A DNA stretch of 38,719 nucleotides from an archaeon (GCA_024278985.1 JAJRSC010000029.1:1-38719); one strand, 5' to 3'. Shown: positions 7,882-17,689, numbered from the stretch's first letter. Notes: generated from the letters alone by a model not told the origin. Numbers and translations are program-made.

Positions 7882-9168
7882 ATGGCAAAGCAAAAACCAG
7901 TATTAAACGTAGCATTTATTGGACACGTAGATGCTGGAAAATCTACAACTGTTGGAAGATTATTATACGATAGTGGAGCAATTGACCCACAGTTATTAGA
8001 AAAATTAAAAAGAGAAGCTCAAGAAAGAGGTAAAGCAGGATTCGAATTTGCTTATGTTATGGATAACTTAAAAGAAGAAAGAGAAAGAGGAGTTACAATA
8101 GACGTTGCACACAAAAAATTCGAAACTAAAAAATATGAAGTTACTATCGTTGACTGTCCAGGACACAGAGACTTTATTAAAAACATGATTACTGGAGCAT
8201 CACAAGCAGATGCTGCTATATTAGTTGTTGACGTTAACGACGCTAAAACAGGAATCCAACCACAAACAAGAGAACACATGTTCTTAGCAAGAACATTAGG
8301 AATTAAACAAATTGCTGTTTGTATAAACAAAATGGATACAGTCAATTACAGCCAAGAAGAATATGAAAAAATGAAAAAAATGTTATCTGAACAATTATTA
8401 AGAGTCTTAGGTTATAACCCAGACCAAATTGACTTTATTCCAACTGCATCATTAAAAGGAGACAACGTTGTTAAAAGATCAGAAAATATGCCATGGTACA
8501 AAGGTCCAACATTAGTCGAAGCAATTGACAAATTCCAACCACCAGAAAAACCAGTTAACTTACCATTAAGAATACCAATTCAAGATGTCTATTCAATTAC
8601 TGGAGTTGGTACTGTCCCAGTTGGAAGAGTAGAAACTGGTATTTTAAGACCTGGAGATAAAGTTGTCTTTGAACCTGCAGGAGTTAGTGGAGAAGTTAAA
8701 TCTATTGAAATGCACCATGAACAAATACCACAAGCAGAACCAGGAGACAATATTGGATTTAACGTAAGAGGTGTAAGTAAGAAGGATATCAAAAGAGGAG
8801 ACGTTTGTGGACATCCAGACAATCCACCAACAGTTGCAGAAGAATTTACTGCTCAGTTAGTTATCTTACAACACCCAACTGCTATAACTGTCGGTTATAC
8901 CCCAGTATTCCACGCACACACAGCACAAGTTGCATGTACATTTATAGAATTATTAAAGAAATTAGACCCAAGAACTGGGCAAGTAATTGAAGAAAACCCA
9001 CAATTCTTAAAAACTGGAGATGCTGCAGTAGTTAGAATAAAACCAACCAAACCAATGGTTATAGAAAATGTTAGAGAAATTCCACAATTAGGAAGATTCG
9101 CAGTTAGAGATATGGGAATGACTATAGCTGCAGGAATGGCTATAGATGTCAAAGCTAAAAATAAATAA
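7882..9168 (+). CDS. tuf: Translation elongation factor 1-alpha (EF-Tu)
   Basis: A GTPase that delivers aminoacyl-tRNA to the ribosome. GTPase motifs are GHVDAGKST (G1), DCPGHRD (G3), NKMD (G4) and SASL-type TASLKGDN (G5), followed by the beta-barrel domains with PVGRVETG and the conserved C-terminal [11 protein letters not shown]. The start is ATG 7882, giving [14 protein letters not shown], with the SD GGTGA at 7872-7876. The 428 residues match archaeal EF-1alpha. Codon use differs from its neighbours, with many C-ending codons (GAC, AAC, TTC), as expected for very high expression. It heads a short unit with rps10. Confidence 0.98.
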   Translation: MAKQKPVLNVAFIGHVDAGKSTTVGRLLYDSGAIDPQLLEKLKREAQERGKAGFEFAYVMDNLKEERERGVTIDVAHKKFETKKYEVTIVDCPGHRDFIKNMITGASQADAAILVVDVNDAKTGIQPQTREHMFLARTLGIKQIAVCINKMDTVNYSQEEYEKMKKMLSEQLLRVLGYNPDQIDFIPTASLKGDNVVKRSENMPWYKGPTLVEAIDKFQPPEKPVNLPLRIPIQDVYSITGVGTVPVGRVETGILRPGDKVVFEPAGVSGEVKSIEMHHEQIPQAEPGDNIGFNVRGVSKKDIKRGDVCGHPDNPPTVAEEFTAQLVILQHPTAITVGYTPVFHAHTAQVACTFIELLKKLDPRTGQVIEENPQFLKTGDAAVVRIKPTKPMVIENVREIPQLGRFAVRDMGMTIAAGMAIDVKAKNK

Positions 9169-9172
9169 ATCC

Positions 9173-9190
9173 TTTTTCTTTAATTTTTTT
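9173..9190 (+). terminator. Oligo-T tract after the EF-1alpha gene
   Basis: A T-rich run directly follows the EF-1alpha stop (two tracts of five and seven T residues). Archaeal RNA polymerase terminates at such tracts, so it may attenuate readthrough into rps10, which lacks an obvious TATA box of its own in the 73-bp gap. Confidence 0.4.
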
Positions 9191-9241
9191 TAAATTTTAT
9201 AGTTATAGGTTCAAATATTTAATAACATGATGGTGATTAAG

Positions 9242-9544
9242 ATGAGAAAGGTTAAAATAAAATTAACAAGTACCGACCATAAAGTTTTAGATGAACTATG
9301 TAATCAAATAAAAGAGATTGCAGAAAAGACAGGAGTAGATATTTCTGGACCTATTCCACTACCAACTAAAAAATTAAGAGTAACAGTAAGAAGAAGTCCA
9401 GACGGAGAAGGTTCTTCAACATTTGACAGATATACATTAACTATCCATAAAAGATTAATCTATATTGATGCTGATGAGAGAGCATTAAGACATATAACAA
9501 GAATAAGAATTCCTGATGGAGTAGAAATTGAGATAAAGGTCTAA
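9242..9544 (+). CDS. rps10: 30S ribosomal protein S10
   Basis: Small-subunit protein S10, 100 residues. Recognisable blocks are [41 protein letters not shown] and [21 protein letters not shown] chose ATG 9242 because GGTGAT (9232-9237) precedes it and archaeal S10 begins at this point; an upstream in-frame ATG at 9227 would add five residues with no SD. It follows EF-1alpha, a gene order common in archaea. Confidence 0.97.
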   Translation: MRKVKIKLTSTDHKVLDELCNQIKEIAEKTGVDISGPIPLPTKKLRVTVRRSPDGEGSSTFDRYTLTIHKRLIYIDADERALRHITRIRIPDGVEIEIKV

Positions 9545-9576
9545 TTTTGAAATGTTAATTTTGCATAAGTTATTAA

Positions 9577-9607
9577 AGTTGTGGTCTGAAAAATGAGGAC
9601 CACAACT
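9577..9607. terminator. GC-richer hairpin between convergent rps10 and GTPase genes
   Basis: A perfect 10-bp inverted repeat, AGTTGTGGTC (9577-9586) and GACCACAACT (9598-9607), with an 11-nt loop, lies between two convergent genes and touches the GTPase stop codon. Its GC content stands out from the surroundings. A T-run follows on the plus strand (from about 9613). It probably serves as a bidirectional terminator or 3'-end stabiliser. Confidence 0.55.
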
Positions 9608-10694
9608 AATTAACTTTTTTTCCTATACCAATAAATATTTTATTTGCTCCTATTTTATCCCCATGTTGAGATATTATTTCAATATTTTCCTTTTTAGCAA
9701 GTTCTTCAACTCTCTTTCTTCCAGTATCTTTACTTTTCTCTCCAAAGGATATAATTATAATATTATCTCCAACTTCTTTAAATCCTAAAATAGGTTTTTT
9801 TATTTTTTTATACAAATCATTTTTATCTTTTAAATGCTCAACAACCATTTTAGCATCCTCAATAAAAGGGAAATCTTTAATATATCCAATAAATTTATCT
9901 ATGTTACTATCTCTTTCTTGACCATATTTTTTTAGATTTATTTTAAAGTAATTTAATTTTCCTTCTTGATATTCTCTTATAACAGACTCTGCTGCTCTTT
10001 CTACATCAGGAAGTCCTCCTTTTTTATAGTATCCTCTTTTCTTAGCAATTTCCTTTAAAATAGATTCATCAATTTCTTTATAATCAATATTATAATATTC
10101 TTTAATTCTTGAACTATCAAAGTTATTTATTCTTTCCAAGATTTTTATAGCTGGGGATATTAAAGAATCTGCTTTTTCTAATCTTAATGCTCCTGAAATA
10201 ATTAAATCATCTTCATTTTTCATCTCCAACACTCCTGGAGTATCAAGAAGTTTAATTTTTTTTGTTAATTTTATCCACTGCTCTCCCTTTGTTAAACCAG
10301 CAATATTTCCAGTTAGAGCACTTCTTTTTCCAGTTAGTGCATTAATTATTGATGACTTTCCTACATTTGGATAACCAACAACTCCAACCTTCCCCTCTCC
10401 ACCAATAAGTTCTTTAATTTTATCTCTTAAAATTTTTGTTCCCAATCTTCTTTTAGCAGAAACAAAAACAGTATTCTCCCCTAAAATTGATTTCCATTTT
10501 TCAAGTATTTCTTTAGGTACTAAATCTGCCTTATTTAAAACATAAATTAATTTCTTTCCTTTTGATTTTACTTTTTCTTCTAATTCTTTGTTTCTTGTTA
10601 ATTCTGGGTCTCTTGCATCTAAAACCAATAATATTAAATCACATTCATCAATAACCTTATCAACTATCTTTTTGACTGGTACTCTTTTTCTCAT
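9606..10694 (-). CDS. Circularly permuted GTPase (YlqF/RbgA/YawG family)
   Basis: A ribosome-assembly type GTPase with the G motifs in permuted order: G4 NKAD at residues 54-57 and G5 SAKR near 79-82 come before G1 GYPNVGKSS at 107-115 and G3 DTPG at 151-154. This order defines the YlqF/YawG/YjeQ class. After the GTPase domain a helical segment ends near residue 280, followed by a short basic alpha/beta tail that may bind RNA. The start has AGGGATT before it. By family it likely acts in large-subunit maturation; the exact step is unknown. It is divergent from the HARP gene. Confidence 0.9.
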   Translation of the reverse strand: MRKRVPVKKIVDKVIDECDLILLVLDARDPELTRNKELEEKVKSKGKKLIYVLNKADLVPKEILEKWKSILGENTVFVSAKRRLGTKILRDKIKELIGGEGKVGVVGYPNVGKSSIINALTGKRSALTGNIAGLTKGEQWIKLTKKIKLLDTPGVLEMKNEDDLIISGALRLEKADSLISPAIKILERINNFDSSRIKEYYNIDYKEIDESILKEIAKKRGYYKKGGLPDVERAAESVIREYQEGKLNYFKINLKKYGQERDSNIDKFIGYIKDFPFIEDAKMVVEHLKDKNDLYKKIKKPILGFKEVGDNIIIISFGEKSKDTGRKRVEELAKKENIEIISQHGDKIGANKIFIGIGKKVN

Positions 10695-10767
10695 AGTAAT
10701 CCCTAAATATTTAATAGTATATCAAGAATATTTTATAATCAAAATTATTTTTAAATGTGTGTTAGTT

Positions 10768-11439
10768 ATGCATAAACAGAGATTTTGTTTAGATACAAGT
10801 GCCTTTACAGAGCCATCAGTAAGGAAAGCATTAGGATATGAATCTATAACAGATTTAACTAATAGAATTATGGATTTAATTGCTGAGGCAAGAGTTAAAT
10901 TAAATATATCTTGCCATATCCCATATCCAAGTGTATATAATGAACTTATTGGATTTTTAGAAAATGAAGGATGTCCAAGAGAGGTTATAATAAAAGTAGA
11001 TACTTGGCTTGTAAAAAAAACCCCTAATAGGTATGAGATTAAACTCCCAGCAGAAATATTTTATGATTATATAAAAGATTTAAGAGAGAGGATTAATAAA
11101 GGTTTAAGAATTGGAGAGGAATATATTACAAAAACTGCAGATATGGTTTATGAACATATAAAAAAGAACCCTGATATAAATAAAAGAGAACTATTAAATA
11201 GTATCCTTTCTAAAACAATAAATAATTTTAGAAATAAATATAGAAGTGCTTTAAGAGTTGGAACATTAGATAGTGCTCCAGATTTAGATGTTTTATTATT
11301 GGCTAAAGAGTTAGATGCTGCTGTTGTAGCAAGTGATGGGGGTATAGAAAAATGGGCTCAAAGATTAGGGTTAAGATTTGTTAATGCTTCAGATTTTCCT
11401 TTTATGCTTGAAGAATATTTAAAACACTCAAAACAGTGA
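10768..11439 (+). CDS. Protein-only RNase P homologue (HARP, UPF0278, PIN domain)
   Basis: A 223-residue PIN-domain protein of the family first annotated as 'RNA ligase partner' and later shown in Aquifex to be a minimal protein-only RNase P, which trims tRNA 5' ends. The N-terminal acidic site is in CLDTSAFTEPSVRKALG (D9), and the C-terminal site is in TLDSAPDLDVLLLAKEL and VVASDGGIEKWAQRLG. A basic helical insertion in the middle matches the family arm. ATG 10768 gives the family N-terminus; GTG codons just upstream are alternatives, and no strong SD is seen. DUF356 follows 4 bp later, suggesting cotranscription. Confidence 0.88.
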   Translation: MHKQRFCLDTSAFTEPSVRKALGYESITDLTNRIMDLIAEARVKLNISCHIPYPSVYNELIGFLENEGCPREVIIKVDTWLVKKTPNRYEIKLPAEIFYDYIKDLRERINKGLRIGEEYITKTADMVYEHIKKNPDINKRELLNSILSKTINNFRNKYRSALRVGTLDSAPDLDVLLLAKELDAAVVASDGGIEKWAQRLGLRFVNASDFPFMLEEYLKHSKQ

Positions 11440-11443
11440 GAAT

Positions 11444-11821
11444 ATGACTCTACTACTAATAAGAGGAGACAGTTATGAAAAATTAAAAAATGCTCTTGCA
11501 GATGTTGATAGACATGCAGAACTAACTATAATAGGTAAGCCAAAAATTATAGTTCCTGAGGCAGCAGATGAAATATTAGAGCATATCTTGGGAGAAGTTA
11601 AAAAACCTTGTAAAACTGCATGTATAGCAAAAATAGCAGAAAAAGCACCTAAAGCAATAGACAGAATAAGAAAAATTCATCCTCCAGCCCATATTGTTGT
11701 TATTAGTGAGAGATATGGAGATATATACTATCAGCTATTAAAAGATTTTACAAGACTTCCAGTTTTGAGAGGATATTATAAATCAAAAAAGAAAAAAAAG
11801 AATAAGTATCTCTCAAAATAA
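11444..11821 (+). CDS. DUF356 family protein
   Basis: A 125-residue protein matching the DUF356 family, which is largely confined to methanogens. It has an alpha/beta core (LLLIRGDSYEKLKNALADVD, IVVISERYGDIYYQLL), two cysteines in KKPCKTACIAKIAEKAP, and a very lysine-rich tail (SKKKKKNKYLSK) that could touch RNA or DNA. The function is unknown. It begins 4 bp after the HARP stop, with GTGAG before its ATG, so it is probably in one transcript with the RNase P-like gene and may share a role in RNA. Confidence 0.8.
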   Translation: MTLLLIRGDSYEKLKNALADVDRHAELTIIGKPKIIVPEAADEILEHILGEVKKPCKTACIAKIAEKAPKAIDRIRKIHPPAHIVVISERYGDIYYQLLKDFTRLPVLRGYYKSKKKKKNKYLSK

Positions 11822-11839
11822 CTCTATTAGGGGATTTTT

Positions 11840-12343
11840 ATGGACAAACCTATTCTAATAGATATTAAAGAAAGAAAACATAATTTAATAGACTTAGGTG
11901 AAAAAAAATTAAGAGATTTATATAATCTTAGAGTAAAAATGGAAATAATTAGAGATATTGGTGATGATAAAAAACTTGAAGAATTAGAGGAGAAAGAGTT
12001 AGATTTAGTTTATGATTTAAATAAAATAGATTTAGGAATTAAAACCCTCGAAGCTGCTGAGTATATTATAGAAAATAACATATTTGGAAAATACTGGGAA
12101 AAAATAGAGGAATCATTGGATACTGATAAATTGTTAGAAATATTTATAAAAAATGGATTAAATATAAAAAAATCTTGCTTAGAGTTGTATAATATGTTTA
12201 ATATTAATGATAAATCTATTTTAAAAAAAATTGAAAAATTGCCTGATGAAGAAAAATGTATGGGAGAATGTGACAATAAAATAACTGAAAATATTATTGA
12301 GAGATTAAAATCATTAAAAAATAAGCTAATGAAAGGTGAATAA
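11840..12343 (+). CDS. Hypothetical helical protein
   Basis: A 167-residue charged protein I do not recognise. It is predicted to be almost all helix, with a likely coiled coil between about residues 15 and 65 (LRDLYNLRVKMEIIRDIG, LEELEEKELDLVYDLNKID). Three cysteines occur, two of them close together in EEKCMGECDNK. There is no signal peptide or membrane segment. AGGGGAT precedes the ATG, and the stop lies 4 bp before the ileS start, so it belongs to the same unit. Confidence 0.75.
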   Translation: MDKPILIDIKERKHNLIDLGEKKLRDLYNLRVKMEIIRDIGDDKKLEELEEKELDLVYDLNKIDLGIKTLEAAEYIIENNIFGKYWEKIEESLDTDKLLEIFIKNGLNIKKSCLELYNMFNINDKSILKKIEKLPDEEKCMGECDNKITENIIERLKSLKNKLMKGE

Positions 12344-12347
12344 TGAC

Positions 12348-15300
12348 ATGGAAAGAGTAAAAAAAGTTAATTTTAGAGAATTAGATAAGAAAATAAAAGA
12401 ATTTTGGAAAAATAATAGAATTTATGAAAAAGTTAAAGAAAAAAATAAAGATAATAAAGAGTTTTATTTTGTTGATGGACCTCCATATTGTTCTGGGTCT
12501 ATACACTTAGGAACTGCCTGGAATAAAATAATTAAAGATACTTATTTAAGATTTAAAAGAATGCAGGGGTATAATGTATTAGATAAAGCTGGTTGGGACA
12601 TGCATGGCCTACCAATAGAGGTTAAAGTTGAGAAGGAACTGAACATAAAAACAAAAAAAGATATTGAAAAAATAGGAGTTGATAAATTTATAGAAAAATG
12701 TAAAGAGTTTGCTTTAAAACATAAGGAAATTATGGAAAATCAATTTAAAAATTTAGGTGTTTGGTTAGATTGGGACAATGCATATATGCCAATAACTAAG
12801 GAATATATGGAAACTGGTTGGTGGAGTTTAAAAGTAGCTCATGAGAAAGGACTATTAAAAAAAGACTTAAGAGTTGTCTATTGGTGTCCAAGGTGTGAAA
12901 CAGCTTTAGCTGAGCATGAAGTTAGGGGAGAGTACAAAGAAGTTGAAGACCCCTCTTTATATGTAAAATTTAAGTTAAAAGATGAGGATGCATATATAGT
13001 CATTTGGACAACTACTCCTTGGACATTGGTGGCAAACTTAGCAGTTGCAGTGCATCCAGATTATGATTATTGTTATGTTGAAGTTGAAAAAGAAAATAAA
13101 GAAGTTTGGATAATTGCTGAGAAATTAGTAGAAGATGTTTTAAAAAAGGCAAAAATTAAAAAATATAAAATCATAAAAAAAGTTAAAGGTAAAGAATTAG
13201 AAGGTAAGAGATATATTCATCCACTATTGGAAGAAGTTGAAAGACAAAAAGAGTTTGCTAAAGTTGCCCATTACATTGTTTTAGGAGAACATGTTACATT
13301 ATAAGGAGGTACTGGATTAGTTCATACAGCTCCAGGTCATGGAGAGGAAGATTTTGAAGTGGCTAAAAAGTATAATCTCCCTATTTATTGTCCAATTGAT
13401 GACCAAGGAAAATATACAGAGGGTAAGTGGAGAGGTATTTTTGTTAAAGATGCTGATGATTTAATTGTTAAGACATTAGAAGAAAAAGGTCTATTGGTTA
13501 ATTATGGTAGAATTAAGCATAGTTATCCTCACTGTTGGAGATGTAAAACACCTTTGTTATTTAGAGCAACAGAACAGTGGTTTTTAATTATCTCAAAAAT
13601 TAAGGATGAAATTATAGAGCAGGCAAAAACTGTTACATGGATTCCTGAATGGATTGAAACAAGATATATAAATGGTGTTAAGTTTGTTGGAGATTGGAAT
13701 ATAAGTAGGCAAAGATATTGGGGAATCCCTCTACCAGTATGGGTTTGTAAAAAGTGTGGAAAGTATATTGTTGTTGGAAGTGTTGAAGAACTTAAAGAGA
13801 GGGCTGTTGAAAATATTGAATTGGAGGATTTACATAAACCATATGTTGATAAAGTTAAGTTAAGATGTGAATGTTCTGGAATTATGGAAAGAGTTCCAGA
13901 TGTTTTAGATGTTTGGTTTGACTCTGGATTGGCACCATATGCATCAATAAATTCAAAAACATTAAAGAAAGCTGATTTTATTACTGAAGGACATGACCAA
14001 GTTACAAAATGGTTTTACTCTCAACATGCGCTCTCTGCTATAGTCTTTGGAGATGTGCCTTATAAGAAGTGTCTTACTCATGGCTTTACTTTGGATGAGA
14101 AAGGAGACAAGATGAGTAAAAGTTTGGGGAATATAGTTAGTCCTGATGATGTTGTTGAGAAATATGGGGCTGATATATTAAGGTTTTATTTACTATCTGC
14201 AAATAAGGTTTGGGAGGATTTAAGATTTGTATGGAGTGAAGTTGATGATGTATTAAGTCTATTTAATACCTTATGGAATGCCTATATGTTTGCAGTTAAT
14301 TATATGGTTTTAGATAATTTTCAACCAAATGATGATTATTTCAAATATCTAAGAGAAGAGGATAAGTGGATAATAAGTAGAGTTAATTCTTTAGCAAAAA
14401 AAGCAATTAAAAGTTTAGAAATTCCTCATTTCCATACTTATACATGGTCAATTAAAGACTTTATATTAAATGATTTGAGTAGGTGGTATATAAGATTAAT
14501 AAGGGATAGAACTTGGAAAGAAGGAGAAGATAGTGATAAGTTTGCTGTCTATCAAACACTATACTATACATTATTAAAATTGTCTAAAATTATTGCCCCA
14601 ATAGCACCATACACTGCTGAAGCAATATATCAAAATCTAAAAACTAAGGATTTGGAAGAAAGTATTTTTATGTATAATATTGATGTTGATGAGGAATTAA
14701 TAGATACTGAACTTGAAAAAGATATGGAAATTGTTAGAGATATTGTTGATGCCATTTATAGAGGAAGAGATAAGATAAAATATACATTAAGATATCCATT
14801 AAAAGAGATTGTAATATCTGGAAATGAAGAAGTAAAAAAGGCTGTTGATAGATTTGAGGAAATTATTAAAGAGCAGGGAAATGTTAAGATTATTAAATTT
14901 GGAGAAGTAGGAAACTATAAAATAAAGCCAAATTATAGAGAGTTGGGTAAGAGATACAAAAGTGAAGTTCCTAAAGTTGTTGAGATATTAAATAAAGTAG
15001 ATGCCAAAGAATTAATTAATGAACTAAATGAGAAAGGTAAGGCTATTATTGAGGGTTATGAGATTTTACCAAGTTATATAGATGTTAAAATTGAATTACC
15101 TGAAAATATTTCTGGAGTTGAATTTAGCAAAGGAACAGTATATATTAATGCTAAAATTGAAGAAGATTTAATAAAAGAGGGATTAATGAGAGAAGTTATT
15201 AGAAGAATACAGGCAATGAGAAAAGATTTAGATTTAGATATTGAAGAAAAAATAAAGGTTAAGGTTGAAGGAATTGACTTAAATGGATTTGAAAAAATTA

Positions 15301-15419
15301 TTGAGAGAGAAGTTAGAGGAACATTTGAGGATATTGAAGGAGAATATATAAAAGATTGGGAAATTAAAACTCCTGATGGAAGAAAATATAATATAAAAAT
15401 AAGAATTGAAAGAGCTTAA
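12348..15419 (+). pseudogene. ileS: Isoleucyl-tRNA synthetase with one in-frame TAA
   Basis: IleRS charges tRNA-Ile. The whole reading frame is 1023 codons plus the end stop, but codon 319 (13302-13304) is TAA. The first part has the class I SIHLG motif (residues 51-55), WDMHGLPIE, a zinc-type CPRC, and the editing-domain TTTPWTL. The second part resumes in the same frame at GGTGLVHTAPGHGEEDF and carries WFDSG, the KMSKS motif (14109-14123) and the anticodon-binding region. Family members have Glu-Glu or similar where TAA-GGA stands, so one G-to-T change in GAA explains it. ATG 12348 has SD GGTGA at 12335-12339. Options are sequence error, a recent nonsense mutation, readthrough, or a functional split enzyme. 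Both halves remain well conserved, which argues against long decay. Confidence 0.88.
13302..13310 (+). other. In-frame stop TAA within ileS followed by GGAGGT
   Basis: TAA at 13302-13304 is followed at once by GGAGGT, giving AAGGAGGT, a near-perfect SD. No ATG, GTG or TTG lies in the ileS frame at normal SD distance; the first is GTG at 13359, about 49 bp on. GGA-GGT encodes the expected Gly-Gly before the conserved TG..HTAPGHG block, so the SD match may be coincidental. Confidence 0.8.
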
Positions 15420-15459
15420 ATATTATTTTATACTTATTTTTTATTTTTGGGGGAATAAT

Positions 15460-17340
15460 ATGTCAAACATAAAAAAAATTATTTTGGAAAAATTAAATAT
15501 CAGTGAAGAGGAACTTAATAAACTAATAAAAGAAAAAAAAGAAGAGTATGGTGGAATTGTAACTGATGAGGCTATTTTAAGAATTATTGCTAATGAATAT
15601 AATATAGATATTGATGATGAACTTGGAGAATTCTTAATTAAAGATATTAGAGAAGGACAAATAAATGTTGAGATTATTGGAGTTGTTAAAGATGTTTCTG
15701 AGATAAAAACATTTAAGAGAAAAGATGGAAGTGAAGGAAAATATAGGAAGGTTGTTATAGCAGATAAATCTGGGGAAATAGTTATAACCTTATGGGATGA
15801 GTTAGCTGAAAAAGATATAAAAGTAGGAGATATTTTAAAAATTAGAAAAGCAAAATCAAGAATTTGGAGAGATAAAATAGAATTATCTTCTGGAAAAGAT
15901 ACATCAATAAGAATTTTAGAATCTACAAAAAAGGAACTTCCTGAAGTTAAGGAAATTTATAAGATTAATGAACTTGAACCTGGAATTACTGCTACAATTG
16001 AAGGTGTTGTTAAATCTTCCCTTCCACCAAAAGAAACAAAAAAAGATAACAAAACTGTTAAATTTAGGTCTTTTATTTTAGAAGATGAAACTGGTAGTAT
16101 AAGGGTAGTTTTATGGGATGAGTTGGCTGAGAAAGATATAAAAGTAGGGGATAAGGTTAGAGTTAGAGGATATATTAGAAGAAATTACTATTTTAAAGAT
16201 TCCTTAGAATGCACTGCCAATAATGTAGAAATTATAGAAAGAGGTGAAATAAAAAAGGCTCCTATTATAAAAATTAGTGAGTTGGATGATTATGAAAGTT
16301 ATGAGTTGGTTAGTGTAGAAGGAACTATAAAAGTTATTGGTGGAAAAAGATATATTAATATTGATGGAGAAAAAAGAAGCCTACAAGAGATTATTTTAAA
16401 TGATGGTAGTGATGATATTATAATATCATTTTGGGGGTTTAAAAAGGCACTTTTAGAAGGATTAAAAGAGGGAGATGTAGTAAGAATATACAATTTAAGA
16501 ATTAGTAAATATATAGACAAAGAAGGAAATTTAAGAATAAATTTAGTAGCAACCCAAGAAACAGAAATAGAAAAGATAGGAGAGACAGATTATAAATTAA
16601 AGTTTTATAAAATTGGAGAAATATTAGAGAATCCATATATTGAAGATATTAATATTATAGGAGTTGTTACTGAGGACTTTGGTGTTAATGAAGTCATTAT
16701 AAATGATAAAATAAGGAAGGTAAGAAATATTATTTTAGAAGATGAAACTGGAAGAATAAAATTAAGTTTATGGGATGAGTTAGCTGAAAGTGATATTAAA
16801 GAAGGGGATACTTTAGGAATATTACATGCAAATGCTAGAATTAGAGATAATTTTGTTGATTTATCATTAGGTAGATTTGGGAGAATAGAAAAAGTAGATA
16901 TAAAAATATTCCCAAGAAAATTTATAGCTGATTTAAAAGATAATGAAATTGTAGAGATTAGAGGAACTATTGTAAAAATACTTTCTGGTCCAGTAATTAA
17001 AATTTGTCCAAGTTGTAAAAAAAGAGTTGAAGATATTTGTGAGGAGTGTGGAGTTGAAGGGGTTGATAGATTATCAATATCCTTTATATTAGATGATGGA
17101 ACAGATACAATATTATGTAAAGCATATGATAAAAAAGTAGAAAAAATATTAAAAAATGAAAAAGAAAATATTTATTTAAAATCTTTTGAAGAAATTGAAA
17201 AGGAATTATTAGGAGAAGAGATTATTTTATTAGGATATGTTAAAGTAGATGAAGAAAAAATTTTTTATGTAAAAGGAGTCTATCCTTTTAACATTGATAA
17301 AGAAATAAAGATTCTTAAAGATGGATATAATGATATTTAA
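15460..17340 (+). CDS. rpa: Replication protein A (single-stranded DNA-binding, multi-OB fold)
   Basis: A single-polypeptide archaeal RPA, 626 residues, binding single-stranded DNA in replication and repair. Four OB-fold units are seen. Three carry nearly the same motif, LWDELAEKDIKVGD, LWDELAEKDIKVGD and LWDELAESDIKEGD, near residues 110-125, 217-232 and 437-452, which shows internal duplication. A more diverged unit (SFWGFKKALLEGLKEGD) lies between them. A C-terminal zinc finger CPSC...CEEC occurs near residues 513-530, followed by one more OB-like segment. The start ATG 15460 is fixed by the SD GGGGG just upstream; the longer frame would overlap ileS. This architecture matches the Methanocaldococcus RPA. 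Confidence 0.93.
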   Translation: MSNIKKIILEKLNISEEELNKLIKEKKEEYGGIVTDEAILRIIANEYNIDIDDELGEFLIKDIREGQINVEIIGVVKDVSEIKTFKRKDGSEGKYRKVVIADKSGEIVITLWDELAEKDIKVGDILKIRKAKSRIWRDKIELSSGKDTSIRILESTKKELPEVKEIYKINELEPGITATIEGVVKSSLPPKETKKDNKTVKFRSFILEDETGSIRVVLWDELAEKDIKVGDKVRVRGYIRRNYYFKDSLECTANNVEIIERGEIKKAPIIKISELDDYESYELVSVEGTIKVIGGKRYINIDGEKRSLQEIILNDGSDDIIISFWGFKKALLEGLKEGDVVRIYNLRISKYIDKEGNLRINLVATQETEIEKIGETDYKLKFYKIGEILENPYIEDINIIGVVTEDFGVNEVIINDKIRKVRNIILEDETGRIKLSLWDELAESDIKEGDTLGILHANARIRDNFVDLSLGRFGRIEKVDIKIFPRKFIADLKDNEIVEIRGTIVKILSGPVIKICPSCKKRVEDICEECGVEGVDRLSISFILDDGTDTILCKAYDKKVEKILKNEKENIYLKSFEEIEKELLGEEIILLGYVKVDEEKIFYVKGVYPFNIDKEIKILKDGYNDI

Positions 17341-17689
17341 GAATTATGAAGAGTATAAAAAAAAGATTTCTGAAATTAAAGAAAAATTAAAAGGTAAATA
17401 TGGTTGTATCTTAACATTATCTGGATATGTAAGAGAATATAATTTAAAAGAAGGTAAGAAAATACCAACAACAAAGTTAGTTATTGATAAGAAAGTAATT
17501 GATAAAATTAAACATCTCTCCAATATAGCAAAAGAAAAATATGGGGTTTTGGAAGTTATTATTTTCCATAATTATGGAGAGTTAAAAGTTGGTGAGCAAA
17601 TAACAGAGATTACTATTTTCTCAGCTCATAGATATGAGGCAATGGATGCTCTAAACTTTATTATCAATGAAATTAAAAAATATCATTAA
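17330..17689 (+). CDS. MoaE-like molybdopterin synthase domain protein (short)
   Basis: A 119-residue protein with the MoaE fold, the large subunit of molybdopterin synthase that converts precursor Z to molybdopterin. Matching segments are [35 protein letters not shown] and [19 protein letters not shown]. It ends right after that helix and lacks the C-terminal strand with the IWKKE-type lysines present in classical MoaE, so catalytic competence is uncertain. It overlaps the RPA stop by 11 nt; an in-frame ATG at 17321 would add three residues. No moaD, moaA or other cofactor gene is adjacent. Confidence 0.75.
   Translation: MIFKNYEEYKKKISEIKEKLKGKYGCILTLSGYVREYNLKEGKKIPTTKLVIDKKVIDKIKHLSNIAKEKYGVLEVIIFHNYGELKVGEQITEITIFSAHRYEAMDALNFIINEIKKYH

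Noticed and set aside
10588-10767. N-terminal extension of the HARP protein into the GTPase gene
   Set aside because: The extension is antisense to the GTPase start, and family members begin near ATG 10768.
13302-13304. Recoding of the ileS stop as pyrrolysine or selenocysteine
   Set aside because: The codon is TAA; Pyl uses TAG and Sec uses TGA with a SECIS element. The expected residue is an ordinary Glu.
13305-13360. Independent gene start for the IleRS C-terminal half driven by GGAGGT
   Set aside because: No ATG, GTG or TTG in frame at normal distance; GGA-GGT encodes conserved Gly-Gly, and starting at GTG 13359 would drop the conserved HTAPGHG block.
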